From assembly GCA_946411835.1 (NCBI GenBank), contig CAMKFK010000003.1, forward strand, positions 1 through 64,000: DNA of 64,000 bases. Direction: 5' to 3'. Shown in pieces: positions 1 to 8,977 of the stretch (positions are counted from its first letter, which is position 1; every line of letters starts with the position of its first letter). Position numbers and translations under genes: made by a program. The notes under the pieces were generated by a model. The model saw only the letters and a list, made by a program, of their open reading frames with translations, had not been told where the DNA came from and did no database searches. Source of the stretch: an uncultured Clostridia bacterium (GTDB taxonomy: Bacteria; Bacillota; Clostridia; Oscillospirales; Oscillospiraceae).

Positions 1-38
1 AGTGTTACCGGTCGTAGTTGGATTATCAATTGTTTTAT

Positions 39-680
39 TTAGAGTTTAGTATGAGTCGCCAGATTGATGCGCAGGATCTGGCGCAGGCGGCGCTTTTCCC
101 GGTAGCCGAAGGGCACCGCGATGGACAGCTCAATCAAAACCGTCAGCAAAACGCGAAACAGCAGCCCCCACAGCTCTTTCCCGCAGTTCCAGCTTTTTAC
201 AACGGGCACGACGCCGCCGTCCGCCTTGCGCAGATCGGCGGCGAAGGCGCTGTGGAAGGCGTAGCGCTCGACCGGCTCGCTGACGACGTACTCGCCGCTG
301 TCCGGGAAATAGAGCGCGAGCTTGAACCGCTGCGGCGGGAAATACGTCCAGCTGACGCTTCCGTCGCCCTCGCCCGAGACCCGGAATTGCAGGAAGTAAT
401 AGCCGTCCGCGTCCTGATAATGGTAGAATGCGCGCCACGCGGGATCGGCCTCCAGCTGAGCAGCCTCCTCCGGCGGGACCTTGTCGTATTTTTCAAAGAC
501 AGCGTACGGCCCCGTGCTGTCCGCAGACGAGAGCAGGGTGGCGTACCACGTCCGGTCGCCGACGCCCTTGAGCGTCACGGTGACGGAGGGCTTCGGTCCG
601 CTGTCCGCGCAGGCATAGACGCACAGCAGCGTCAGCGCGGCGCAGAGGCAAAGCAGAAATCGCGGCAATTTTCGCTTCAT
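39..680 (-). CDS. Hypothetical exported protein with signal peptide and C-terminal TM helix
   Basis: ORF; internal start MKRKLPRFLLCLCAALTLLCVYA looks like a signal peptide; C-terminal hydrophobic LWGLLFRVLLTVLIELSIAVPFGY. Confidence 0.6.
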   Translation of the reverse strand: MKRKLPRFLLCLCAALTLLCVYACADSGPKPSVTVTLKGVGDRTWYATLLSSADSTGPYAVFEKYDKVPPEEAAQLEADPAWRAFYHYQDADGYYFLQFRVSGEGDGSVSWTYFPPQRFKLALYFPDSGEYVVSEPVERYAFHSAFAADLRKADGGVVPVVKSWNCGKELWGLLFRVLLTVLIELSIAVPFGYREKRRLRQILRINLATHTKL

Positions 681-754
681 GGAAGTTCCTCCCCCCTCGT
701 TTGTTCTGTCTCTTTTGACGATTGGGTTTGGAAAAAGTTCCCGTTTCGTAAGAA

Positions 755-2188
755 TCAAAGCTCCGTCGCGTCAAATTGCTTCAGCGCCGCCCTGGCGGGA
801 TGGTAGAGCCGTCGGCCGGTGTAGTCGAAGCGCGAGCCGTGGCAGGGGCAGTCCCATGTTTTATCGTCGTCGTTCCACGCCAACGCGCAGCCGCGATGGG
901 GACACACGGGGGAGACGGCGTAGAGCCGCCCCTGCTCGTCGCGATAGACGCCGCGCGGCGCCCCGTGCCAGCGCACGATGCCGCCGTGCCCCGGCTCAAT
1001 GTCGTCCACCGTCTGCTGGATGGGCTGGTAAAGCCGTTTCGCCCTTCCGTGCACGGCGTAGAGCGCGCCCTCCATCATCGCCTCAATGGAGGCGGAGGGG
1101 AAAAAGCGGTCGGGGGAAAAGGCGTCGGCGTAGGGGTACTCGTTGCCCAGAAGCTCCGCTGTCAGCAGCGTCGCGGCGACCATGCTGTTGCTCAGCCCCC
1201 AGCGCCCGAAGCCCGCCGCAATGTGCAGGTGCGGCGTTACGGCGCTATAGCGCCCGATGTAGGGCAGGCCGTCCATCGTCACGCAGTCCTGTGCCGACCA
1301 GGCGCGCGTCTCCCGCGCCTCCGGGAACCACAGCCGCGCCTGCCGCCGTAGGTTTTCGTAGCTGTCGCCCCGGTTTTCGCCGCAGCGGTGCAGCCCGCCG
1401 CTCAGGACCAGCTCGTCGCCGCGCTGCTGGAGGCTCCAGCCCCGCGTGTCCGCGTCGAGGTACCAGCCGTCAATGCGCGGCGCGCCCGCCAGCGAAAGCA
1501 GGTACGCCTGCTCCTGGCGGAGCTTCAGGCGATAGAAGCCCCAGCGCTCCAGCATTGGATAGCGCGTGGCGACGACGACCTCCCCCGCCTCCACCGTGCC
1601 GCCGTCGCAGCGCACGAACCGCCCGTGAATGTCGCGCACGGGCGTCCGCTCGCAGACGGTCAGCCCGTCGAGCAGCGCGCGGAGCAGCGGCAGCGGCTCA
1701 AAGCTCGCCTGTCCCGTGAAGCACAGCGCCTCGCGGACGGAAAAGGGCAGGTCCTTGACCGCCTGCAGCTCCGCCGGCGCGCCAAGGCGGAGCGCCGCGA
1801 GATATTCCCCCTCGAGGTCCGGGCCGTTCGGCGCTGTGTAGACGCGCGAGGTCTGTTCCGTCCAGCCGCAGTCCACGCCCAGCCGCGCGATGAGCGCGCG
1901 GTACCGCTCCACCGCGTGAAGCTGCGCCGCAACGTACTGCCGCGCGAGATGCTCGCCGAAATCGCGGATCAGCCGCTCGCAGAACACGCCGTGCTGGGCG
2001 GAGAGCCGCGCCGTGGCGTGGGCGGTTGCCCCTCCGGCGAGACGCGCCTCCTCCAGCAGTACGACGCGAAGCCCCGCTTCCCGGAGCGCGTGGGCGGTCA
2101 GGATGCCCGCCATGCCGCCGCCGATGACGGCAACGTCGGCGATCAGGTTTTCCCGCAGCGGTGGGAATGAGGGCAAGACAGTGTTCAT
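755..2188 (-). CDS. FAD-dependent oxidoreductase with C-terminal Rieske [2Fe-2S] domain
   Basis: N-terminal DVAVIGGGMAGILTAHALREAG dinucleotide-binding motif; C-terminal CPHRGCAL...CPCHGSRFD Rieske motif. Confidence 0.93.
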   Translation of the reverse strand: MNTVLPSFPPLRENLIADVAVIGGGMAGILTAHALREAGLRVVLLEEARLAGGATAHATARLSAQHGVFCERLIRDFGEHLARQYVAAQLHAVERYRALIARLGVDCGWTEQTSRVYTAPNGPDLEGEYLAALRLGAPAELQAVKDLPFSVREALCFTGQASFEPLPLLRALLDGLTVCERTPVRDIHGRFVRCDGGTVEAGEVVVATRYPMLERWGFYRLKLRQEQAYLLSLAGAPRIDGWYLDADTRGWSLQQRGDELVLSGGLHRCGENRGDSYENLRRQARLWFPEARETRAWSAQDCVTMDGLPYIGRYSAVTPHLHIAAGFGRWGLSNSMVAATLLTAELLGNEYPYADAFSPDRFFPSASIEAMMEGALYAVHGRAKRLYQPIQQTVDDIEPGHGGIVRWHGAPRGVYRDEQGRLYAVSPVCPHRGCALAWNDDDKTWDCPCHGSRFDYTGRRLYHPARAALKQFDATEL

Positions 2189-2233
2189 AGGCGACCTCCC
2201 AAGACGTTTTTCCTATTGTGTCCCGCCGCGCGA

Positions 2234-2262
2234 TTGGATATACATGGCGGCGCTGGTATAAT
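2234..2262 (+). promoter_or_regulatory. Candidate sigma-A promoter for the CAP-domain gene
   Basis: TTGGAT, 17 nt spacer, TATAAT. Confidence 0.6.
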
Positions 2263-2280
2263 CTGTTCCTTGCCAAACGG

Positions 2281-2296
2281 TTACAAATCGGTTACA
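2281..2296 (+). promoter_or_regulatory. Direct repeat CGGTTACAAA/TCGGTTACAAT, TTACA half-sites 11 nt apart
   Basis: TTACA at 2281 and 2292, between the -10 and the start codon at 2324. Confidence 0.4.
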
Positions 2297-2323
2297 ATTT
2301 GACGTGAAAGGGAGGTAATACCG

Positions 2324-2998
2324 ATGAAACAAAGACTTTCCAGCGCCATTTTGGCAATCGCCCTCGTGCTCTCGATGAGCGTGCCGACCTACGCGGCGTC
2401 GTGGCGCGTCCCGGCCTGCACAGGCGACAGCGGCAGCATCATCCGCCAGCTGCTGTGCCGCTGCTTCGGCTGGTGCGACGACCTGACACTCGAAGCGCCC
2501 GCCAAGCCAGAGACACCCGCCAAGCCAGAGACACCCGCCAAGCCAGAGACACCCGCCAAGCCGGAAACGCCCGCCAAGCCGGAGACGTCCGCCAGGCCGG
2601 AGACGCAGGAGGTGCAGACCGGAGCGAGCGCCTACGAGCGGGAGGTGATCCGGCTCGTGAACGCGGAGCGGGCGAAGCAGGGGCTCGCGCCGCTGACAGA
2701 GGACGCCGCGCTGACGCGCACCGCTCGCATGAAGTCGCGGGACATGCACGACAACCGCTACTTCGACCACAACAGCCCCACCTACGGCACGCCCTTCCAG
2801 CTCATGCGCGCGCAGGGCGTCAGCTATCGCACGGCGGGGGAGAACATCGCCATGGGCTACGCCACGCCGGAGGCGGTCGTGCGCGCGTGGATGAACTCAT
2901 CGGGGCACCGCGCGAACATCCTCAACGCCTCGTACACACGCATCGGCGTCGGCTACGTCGCGGACGGCAGCTACTGGACGCAGCACTTCGCCGGATAA
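2324..2998 (+). CDS. Secreted CAP/SCP-like domain protein (YkwD type)
   Basis: Signal peptide; KPETPA repeat linker; VNAERAKQGLAPL...HDNRYFDHNSP...GENIAMGY...WMNSSGHRANILN. Confidence 0.92.
   Translation: MKQRLSSAILAIALVLSMSVPTYAASWRVPACTGDSGSIIRQLLCRCFGWCDDLTLEAPAKPETPAKPETPAKPETPAKPETPAKPETSARPETQEVQTGASAYEREVIRLVNAERAKQGLAPLTEDAALTRTARMKSRDMHDNRYFDHNSPTYGTPFQLMRAQGVSYRTAGENIAMGYATPEAVVRAWMNSSGHRANILNASYTRIGVGYVADGSYWTQHFAG
2498..2610 (+). repeat. 18-bp in-frame tandem repeat encoding (A/T)KPETP
   Basis: About six near-identical copies of gccaagccagagacaccc. Confidence 0.9.
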
Positions 2999-2999
2999 C

Positions 3000-3029
3000 A
3001 ATCAGGAGCGGCTTTCGCCGCTCCTGATT
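3000..3029. terminator. Bidirectional hairpin between convergent genes
   Basis: AATCAGGAGCGGC TTTC GCCGCTCCTGATT. Confidence 0.75.
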
Positions 3030-3030
3030 G

Positions 3031-4311
3031 TTATCTTTGGTATTCAAACTGCAAGCCGTAGAGATCGACGGTGTCGCCGTCGCGGACGCCCTGCTCCTCC
3101 AGCTGCGCGAACACGCCGTTGTCGCGCAGGGTTTTGTCGAAAAACATCCGGCTCTCGTAGTCGGAGAAGTTGACGTTCCCCATCAGCCGCTCCAGCCACC
3201 GGCCGGTGACGTACCATGTCCCGTCCTCGCAGACGATGTCCAGCGGCTCGTCCGCCTCGATGACGGGCGGCTTGGGGACGTAGGTTGCCTCGTACACGGT
3301 GACGGGCGGCAGCTCGGCGAGCTGTTCCGCGATGGCTTGCACCAGCTCGCGCGTACCCGTGTGGCTGGCGGCGGAGAGGGCGAAGAGAGGATAGCCCAGC
3401 GGCTCGACGTGGGCGCGCAGGGCGTCGAGCAGGCTCTCGTCCGCCATGATGTCGAGCTTGTTCGCCACGACAATCTGCGCGCGCCCGGCGAGCTCCGGCG
3501 ACCACTGCGCCAACTCCGCGTTGATGGCGTCGAAGTCCGCGACGGGGTCGCGCCCCTCGCTGCCCGACACGTCCACCACGTGGACGAGCAGGCGGCAGCG
3601 GTCCACATGGCGCAGGAAATCGTGCCCCAGCCCTGCGCCCTCGCTGGCGCCTTCGATGATGCCGGGGATGTCCGCGAGCACGAAGCTCGTCTCCTCGTTG
3701 ACGTAGACCACGCCGAGGTTGGGGAACAGCGTCGTAAAGTGGTAGTTGGCGATCTTGGGCTGCGCCTTGCTGACGACGGACAGAAGCGTCGATTTGCCGA
3801 CGTTCGGGAAGCCGATGAGCCCCACGTCCGCCAGCAGCTTGAGCTCGAGCACGACGTCGTGCGCCTCGCCGTCGAGCCCCGCCTTGGCGAAGCGGGGCAC
3901 CTGACGGGTGGGGGTGGCGAAATGGGCGTTGCCCCAGCCGCCGCGTCCGCCCCTGCACAGGACGAAGGGCTCGCCGTCGGACATATCCTTGATGATCTCG
4001 TTGCTCTCCGCGTCGCGCACGAGCGTGCCGCGCGGGACGCGGATGACGAGCGCCTTGCCGCCGCGCCCGTTCCTGCGGGAGCCCTGCCCGTCCGCGCCGT
4101 TCTCGGCGACGTATTTGCGTTTGTAGCGGAAGTCCATCAGCGTGGACATATTGTCGTCCACCTGCAGAACGACGTCGCCGCCCGCGCCGCCGTCCCCGCC
4201 GTCGGGACCGCCCGCCGCGACGTATTTCTCGCGGTGGAAGGCGACCGCGCCGTTGCCGCCCTTACCCGCGCGCACGCTGATGCGCGCGGTGTCGATGAAT
4301 GCTGCTGCCAT
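3031..4311 (-). CDS. obgE: GTPase Obg/CgtA
   Basis: Glycine-rich Obg fold (GKGGNGAVAFHREKYVAAGGPDGGDGG), GFPNVGKST, DIPGIIEGAS, C-terminal OCT domain; start at MAAAFIDTARISVRAG. Confidence 0.97.
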   Translation of the reverse strand: MAAAFIDTARISVRAGKGGNGAVAFHREKYVAAGGPDGGDGGAGGDVVLQVDDNMSTLMDFRYKRKYVAENGADGQGSRRNGRGGKALVIRVPRGTLVRDAESNEIIKDMSDGEPFVLCRGGRGGWGNAHFATPTRQVPRFAKAGLDGEAHDVVLELKLLADVGLIGFPNVGKSTLLSVVSKAQPKIANYHFTTLFPNLGVVYVNEETSFVLADIPGIIEGASEGAGLGHDFLRHVDRCRLLVHVVDVSGSEGRDPVADFDAINAELAQWSPELAGRAQIVVANKLDIMADESLLDALRAHVEPLGYPLFALSAASHTGTRELVQAIAEQLAELPPVTVYEATYVPKPPVIEADEPLDIVCEDGTWYVTGRWLERLMGNVNFSDYESRMFFDKTLRDNGVFAQLEEQGVRDGDTVDLYGLQFEYQR

Positions 4312-4336
4312 GGGGGATACCTCCTGAAACCTGCCA

Positions 4337-4368
4337 AAAAAAGAGGCAGCCTCGCTGCCTCTTTTTTG
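4337..4368 (-). terminator. Intrinsic terminator between rpmA and obgE
   Basis: AAAAAGAGGCAG CCTCG CTGCCTCTTTTTT. Confidence 0.75.
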
Positions 4369-4375
4369 GAATCTC

Positions 4376-4660
4376 TTACTTCTCGGCGGGGTAGACGCAA
4401 GCCTGCTTGCGGTCCTTGCCAAGACGCTCGAAGCGGAGCACGCCGCTCTCCCTGGCGTAGAGCGTGTCGTCGGAGCCGATGCCGACGTTCATGCCCGGGT
4501 GGATGCGTGTGCCGCGCTGGCGAACGAGGATGTTGCCCGCGAGGACGTACTGACCGTCGGCGCGCTTGGGTCCGAGACGCTTGGACTTGGAATCGCGACC
4601 GTTCTTGGTCGAGCCCATACCTTTTTTATGGGCGAAAAACTGAAGACCGATGTTCAGCAT
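4376..4660 (-). CDS. rpmA: 50S ribosomal protein L27 with cleavable N-terminal extension
   Basis: [37 protein letters not shown]... Confidence 0.97.
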   Translation of the reverse strand: MLNIGLQFFAHKKGMGSTKNGRDSKSKRLGPKRADGQYVLAGNILVRQRGTRIHPGMNVGIGSDDTLYARESGVLRFERLGKDRKQACVYPAEK

Positions 4661-4696
4661 GATTCGATGCCTTCCTTTCTTGCAGAATCGGGAGGA

Positions 4697-5026
4697 TCAA
4701 GCCTCCAAAACCTCGATGTTGTCCGGATACTCGTCGTGCAGCTGCGCAAAGTAGAGCATCAGACCGGACAGGAGACCCTGTACCGCGTGCTCGTCCCGTT
4801 CGGACAGACCGCCGGGAAGACGGAGCGAGACAGAGCCGGACTTTTTGCGCACCTTCACGGCGGCGGCAAGACCAAACACGTCGTTCACGGTGGCCTCGAC
4901 CAGGCGCACGGCGCTGGTCACGGCGGCGCAGACGATGTCGCTGCCCGCCTCGGCGTAGCCGCTGTGGCCGGACACGTCAAAGCCGGTGATGCGCGAGCCC
5001 TCGGTGAGAAACGCGACCGTCGTCAT
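4697..5026 (-). CDS. prp: Ribosomal-processing cysteine protease Prp (YsxB)
   Basis: GHSGYAEAGSDIVCAAVTS active-site His/Cys motif; located between L21 and L27. Confidence 0.95.
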   Translation of the reverse strand: MTTVAFLTEGSRITGFDVSGHSGYAEAGSDIVCAAVTSAVRLVEATVNDVFGLAAAVKVRKKSGSVSLRLPGGLSERDEHAVQGLLSGLMLYFAQLHDEYPDNIEVLEA

Positions 5027-5337
5027 CAGACGCTGATCTTGGCGATCTCGACCTTGGTGTAGGGCTGGCGATGACCCTGGCGCTTGCGGTAGCCCTTCTT
5101 GGGCAGATACTTGAAGACACGAATCTTCTTGCCCTTGCCGTTCTTGACGACCTTCGCGCTGACCGCCGCGCCCGCCACGGTGGGAGCGCCGAACCGGGTG
5201 TTCTCACCGTCCACGATGGCGAGAACCTGGTCAAACGTCACTTCGTCTCCCGCCTCGGCGGGGAGCTTCTCGATAAACAGCGTGTCGCCCTCCGCGACGT
5301 TGTACTGCTTACCGCCGGTAACAATGATAGCCTGCAT
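5026..5337 (-). CDS. rplU: 50S ribosomal protein L21
   Basis: [25 protein letters not shown]...[19 protein letters not shown]. Confidence 0.97.
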   Translation of the reverse strand: MQAIIVTGGKQYNVAEGDTLFIEKLPAEAGDEVTFDQVLAIVDGENTRFGAPTVAGAAVSAKVVKNGKGKKIRVFKYLPKKGYRKRQGHRQPYTKVEIAKISV

Positions 5338-5380
5338 GTGTTGCACCTCTTTCCTTTATTACGGACTCGCTGTCGGGGGC

Positions 5381-5417
5381 GGTCAGCCGGGCTGACGCTT
5401 TGTGCCCATTCAAAGCG
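5381..5417 (-). promoter_or_regulatory. Two-hairpin 5' leader of rplU, candidate ribosomal-protein leader
   Basis: CGCTTTG...CAAAGCG stem followed by perfect GTCAGCCCGGCTGAC palindrome in the minus-strand 5'UTR. Confidence 0.45.
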
Positions 5418-5425
5418 GCTTATCC

Positions 5426-5454
5426 AGTATAATGGCGGAAAACCGGGTTGTCAA
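5426..5454 (-). promoter_or_regulatory. Sigma-A promoter of rplU operon
   Basis: Minus strand TTGACA, 17 nt, TATACT. Confidence 0.8.
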
Positions 5455-5513
5455 GTATTTTTTTGCGAAACCGGAGCAAATTGTTTTGGTTCCGCAAAAG
5501 AAACGGAATCCGC

Positions 5514-5542
5514 TTGCTTTATCCGGCTTGCGTGGCTATAAT
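5514..5542 (+). promoter_or_regulatory. Sigma-A promoter of nicotinate phosphoribosyltransferase gene
   Basis: TTGCTT, 17 nt, TATAAT. Confidence 0.65.
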
Positions 5543-5591
5543 ACAATAGAATACAGGCATGATATGCCGGGAGAGAGAAAGGTTTTGAGCT

Positions 5592-7046
5592 ATGAGAACG
5601 GATGAAAAGCTGAATATGACCATGCTCTGCGACTTCTACGAGTTGACCATGGCGAACGGCTATTTTGAGAGCGGCATGGCGAACCGCATCACCTACTTTG
5701 ACGCGTTCTTCCGCTCTGTGCCCGACAAGGGCGGCTTTGCCATCACGGCGGGTCTGGAGCAGCTGATCGACTACATTGAGGATCTGCACTTCACCGACGA
5801 GGATATCGAATATCTGCGCGGCAGGAAGCTGTTCAGCGAGGCGTTTCTCGCCTACCTCAAGGATTTCCGGTTTACCGGCGACATCTGGGCGGTCCCCGAG
5901 GGTACGCCCGTGTTTCCGAGGGAGCCGATGGTCACGGTGCGCGCCCGCGCCATTGAGGCGCAGCTCATCGAGACCTTCACGCTGCTGACCCTCAACCACC
6001 AGAGCCTCATCGCAACCAAGGCGAACCGCATAGTCCGCGCGGCGAAGGGCAAGGCGGTGATGGAGTTCGGCTCCCGCCGCGCCCAGGGCAGCGCCGCCGC
6101 CATCGACGGCGCGCGCGCCGCCTACATCGCCGGCTGCGTCGGCACCGCCTGCACCATCTCCGACCAGCTCTACGGTACGCCCGCACTGGGCACGATGGCG
6201 CACGCATGGGTCCAGATGTTTGACTCCGAGTACGAGGCGTTCAAGACCTACTGTGAGCTGTACCCCACCAACGCGACGCTTCTGGTGGACACCTACAACA
6301 CGCTCAAGTCCGGCATCCCCAACGCCATTCGCGTGTTCGACGAGGTGCTCAGGCCCAAGGGCATCACCAGCTGCGGCATCCGGCTCGACTCCGGCGACAT
6401 CGCATATCTGACGCGCGAGGCGCGCAAGATGCTGGACGAGGCGGGTTGGGAGACCTGCAAGATTACCGTATCCAATTCGCTCGACGAGTATCTGATCCGC
6501 GACCTGTGGATTCAGGACGCGAAGATCGACGCTTTCGGCGTGGGCGAGCGCCTCATCACCGCCAGGAGCGAGCCGGTTTTCGGCTGCGTGTACAAGCTCG
6601 TCGCCGTGGAGGAAGCGGACGGCACGGTCGTTCCCAAGATCAAGATCAGCGAGAACGTGGGCAAGATCACCACGCCGCACTTCAAGAAGCTCTACCGCCT
6701 CATCGGGCGCGACACCGGCAAGGCGATTGCCGACTATCTCACGGTGTACGACGAAACCGTGGATGACGGCGGAACGCTGGAGATATTTGACCCCAACGCG
6801 ACGTGGAAGCGCAAAGCGGTCTATGACTTTGAGGCGCGCGAGCTGCAGGTCCCCATCTATCAGGGCGGCAAGCTGGTGTACCGGCGTCCCACGCTCGACG
6901 AGATCAAGGCGTACTGCAGGGAGCAGGTGGATACGCTTTGGGACGAGTATAAGCGCTTTGAAAACCCGCAGACCTACAAGGTGGACCTGTCTCAGAAGCT
7001 CTATGACGTGCGCCAGGAGCTGCTGCACGCCAACAGCGATTATTGA
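5592..7046 (+). CDS. pncB: Nicotinate phosphoribosyltransferase
   Basis: DFYELTMANGYF, GSRRAQG, SCGIRLDSGDIAYLTREARKMLDEAG. Confidence 0.95.
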   Translation: MRTDEKLNMTMLCDFYELTMANGYFESGMANRITYFDAFFRSVPDKGGFAITAGLEQLIDYIEDLHFTDEDIEYLRGRKLFSEAFLAYLKDFRFTGDIWAVPEGTPVFPREPMVTVRARAIEAQLIETFTLLTLNHQSLIATKANRIVRAAKGKAVMEFGSRRAQGSAAAIDGARAAYIAGCVGTACTISDQLYGTPALGTMAHAWVQMFDSEYEAFKTYCELYPTNATLLVDTYNTLKSGIPNAIRVFDEVLRPKGITSCGIRLDSGDIAYLTREARKMLDEAGWETCKITVSNSLDEYLIRDLWIQDAKIDAFGVGERLITARSEPVFGCVYKLVAVEEADGTVVPKIKISENVGKITTPHFKKLYRLIGRDTGKAIADYLTVYDETVDDGGTLEIFDPNATWKRKAVYDFEARELQVPIYQGGKLVYRRPTLDEIKAYCREQVDTLWDEYKRFENPQTYKVDLSQKLYDVRQELLHANSDY

Positions 7047-7066
7047 TTGAACGGAGAGGAGCAAGT

Positions 7067-8620
7067 ATGAAGGGCTTCCGCTTGCAGCAAAGAGGCGAGC
7101 GCCGCGTTGCGGCGGCGCTTCGGCTCGCACTGGTCGCGCTGCTGCTGGCGCTGCAAATCGGGCTTATCGTGCTCCTTGCCTATCTGCTGCGGCAGTACGC
7201 GGCGATTGTCTACGCCATGCTGCAAATCGCGGGATTGATTGCCGCCGTCGGCATCTACAACCGTCGGGGCGACGCGATGTATAAGCTCACATGGATCATC
7301 CTGATCCTCACCGTGCCCGTCGTCGGGCTGATCCTCTACCTGCTTTGGGGTCAAGGCGCGGAGCAGCGCCGCCTGCGGCGCAGGAGTCCGCCCCGGCGGG
7401 ACGAGCCGGAGAGCGTGCGGATGCGCGCGGCGCTCAGCGCCGACCGTCTGGAGCGCGCCTTGCCCGCGTGGGCGCGCCTGATGCGCAGCCTGTGCCGCCG
7501 CGATTTCGCCGTTTACCAGAACACCGGCGCGGCGTACTTCTCCGAGGGCAGGGCGTTTCTGGAGGATGTGCTCAGCAGGTGCGGCGACGCCCAGCGCTTT
7601 ATCTTTCTCGAATACTTCATCCTCGCGGAGGGCAGGCTCTGGGACCGCCTGTTTGACATCCTCTGCGAGCGGGCGAGGGCGGGCGTCGAGGTGCGGGTCA
7701 TTTTTGACGATTTCGGCAACATCAAGCGCTTTCGCGGCGAGACCATCGACGCCCTGCGCGACGCGGGCGTGGAGGTCGTGGTGTTCAACCCCGTGCAGCG
7801 CTATGTCAACCGCCTCTACTTCAACTACCGCGACCACCGCAAGATCGCTTGCGTGGACGGCAACCTCGCGTGGACGGGCGGCGTGAACATAGCGGACGAG
7901 TACGCGAACCTCATCACGCGTTTCGGCTATTGGAAGGACAGCGGCGTCCGGCTCGAGGGGGACGGCGCGTGGGGGCTTACGTCGGCGTTTCTCGACATGT
8001 GGCGCTTTATCGCGGGCGAGGTCAACCACGAGCGCGACTATTACCGTCCCCACGACGGGACGCATACGGACGGATGGTGTCAGGTCTTCCGCGACGGCCC
8101 GTTCAACAATCCCGACCGTCCCGCCGAGGACGTGTACCTGCAGCTCATCTCCGGCGCGCGGCGCTTCCTGTATATCACCACGCCCTATTTCATCCCCGAC
8201 GCCGAGACGCTGCGCGCCCTCTGCCTCGCGGGCGACGGCAGGGTGGACGTGCGCCTGATGCTGCCGCATATCCCCGATCACAGGTACACCGACCTCGTGG
8301 CGGAGAGCTACTTCGGCGAGCTGCTGGAGCACGGCGTCAAGGTGTATCGCTACACACCCGGCTTTCTGCACCAGAAGGTCGTCATGGCGGACCGTGAGGT
8401 GGCGATGGTGGGCTCAGTCAACATGGACTACCGCAGCTTCCAGCTGCATTTCGAGTGCGGCGTCCTGCTCTACGGTCACCCCGCCGTGGAGGAGGTTCTG
8501 GAGGACCTGGACGGGATCGCCGCCCAAAGCCACGCCGTCACGGCGGAGGAGTGGCGGCGGCGCCCGTGGCGTCGCCGTGTGCTGGAGCCCCTGCTGCGCC
8601 TGTTCGCCATCTGGATGTAA
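7067..8620 (+). CDS. cls: Cardiolipin synthase (PLD family)
   Basis: Two N-terminal TM helices; HKD motifs NYRDHRKIACVDGNLAWTGG and LHQKVVMADREVAMVGSVNMD. Confidence 0.94.
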   Translation: MKGFRLQQRGERRVAAALRLALVALLLALQIGLIVLLAYLLRQYAAIVYAMLQIAGLIAAVGIYNRRGDAMYKLTWIILILTVPVVGLILYLLWGQGAEQRRLRRRSPPRRDEPESVRMRAALSADRLERALPAWARLMRSLCRRDFAVYQNTGAAYFSEGRAFLEDVLSRCGDAQRFIFLEYFILAEGRLWDRLFDILCERARAGVEVRVIFDDFGNIKRFRGETIDALRDAGVEVVVFNPVQRYVNRLYFNYRDHRKIACVDGNLAWTGGVNIADEYANLITRFGYWKDSGVRLEGDGAWGLTSAFLDMWRFIAGEVNHERDYYRPHDGTHTDGWCQVFRDGPFNNPDRPAEDVYLQLISGARRFLYITTPYFIPDAETLRALCLAGDGRVDVRLMLPHIPDHRYTDLVAESYFGELLEHGVKVYRYTPGFLHQKVVMADREVAMVGSVNMDYRSFQLHFECGVLLYGHPAVEEVLEDLDGIAAQSHAVTAEEWRRRPWRRRVLEPLLRLFAIWM

Positions 8621-8627
8621 CCGCAGG

Positions 8628-8656
8628 AAGCCGCCGGCCTCGACCGGCGGCTTTTT
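8628..8656 (+). terminator. Intrinsic terminator after cls
   Basis: AAGCCGCCGG CCTCGA CCGGCGGCTTTTT. Confidence 0.8.
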
Positions 8657-8679
8657 CCCTGTGCGTACAGGAAAAGCGA

Positions 8680-8708
8680 TTGACAAAACGCGAAGAATTC
8701 GCTATGCT
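8680..8708 (+). promoter_or_regulatory. Sigma-A promoter of cobalamin operon
   Basis: TTGACA, 17 nt, TATGCT. Confidence 0.75.
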
Positions 8709-8725
8709 GAACACAATCAAATATC

Positions 8726-8835
8726 AGACAGTCCTTCGCCGCCTCGGGCGGCAGGGGGAATGGGGTGCAAGGCCCCGCGAGTCGGTCACTGTGAAGCCGC
8801 TGGCGCGGATAAGTCAGAATGCCTGAGGGCTGTCG
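8726..8835 (+). ncRNA. Cobalamin riboswitch aptamer
   Basis: GGGGGAATGGGGTGCAAGGCCCCGCGAGTCGGTCACTGTGA...ATAAGTCAGAATGCCTG (B12-box-like core), closing pair ACAGTCCTT/AGGGCTGT, upstream of a cob operon. Confidence 0.9.
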
Positions 8836-8900
8836 CGTTTCTGCCGGAACCGGAAATGGCGCAAAAAGCGAAGCTGGAAGAGCTTGGCTTCTGTTGCTTT

Positions 8901-8930
8901 ACCCGTTTGCCGACCGGCAGACGGGTTTTT
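8901..8930 (+). terminator. Riboswitch expression-platform terminator
   Basis: ACCCGTTTGCC GACC GGCAGACGGGT followed by T run. Confidence 0.8.
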
Positions 8931-8977
8931 GGTTGCGGAAAACAACGGATGCAAGACAAAAAAGGAGATGCAAACCC

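Noticed and set aside
18-806. 262-aa plus-strand ORF
   Set aside because: Antisense to the signal-peptide protein; R/A/G-rich composition typical of shadow ORFs in GC-rich DNA.
2498-2610. Possible CRISPR-like short repeat array
   Set aside because: 18-bp units are contiguous, without spacers, and in frame, encoding a KPETPA linker.
3028-4662. 544-aa plus-strand ORF
   Set aside because: Antisense shadow of obgE and rpmA, which are unambiguous.
5451-7130. 559-aa minus-strand ORF
   Set aside because: Shadow of the nicotinate phosphoribosyltransferase gene; no signal, RBS or family features.
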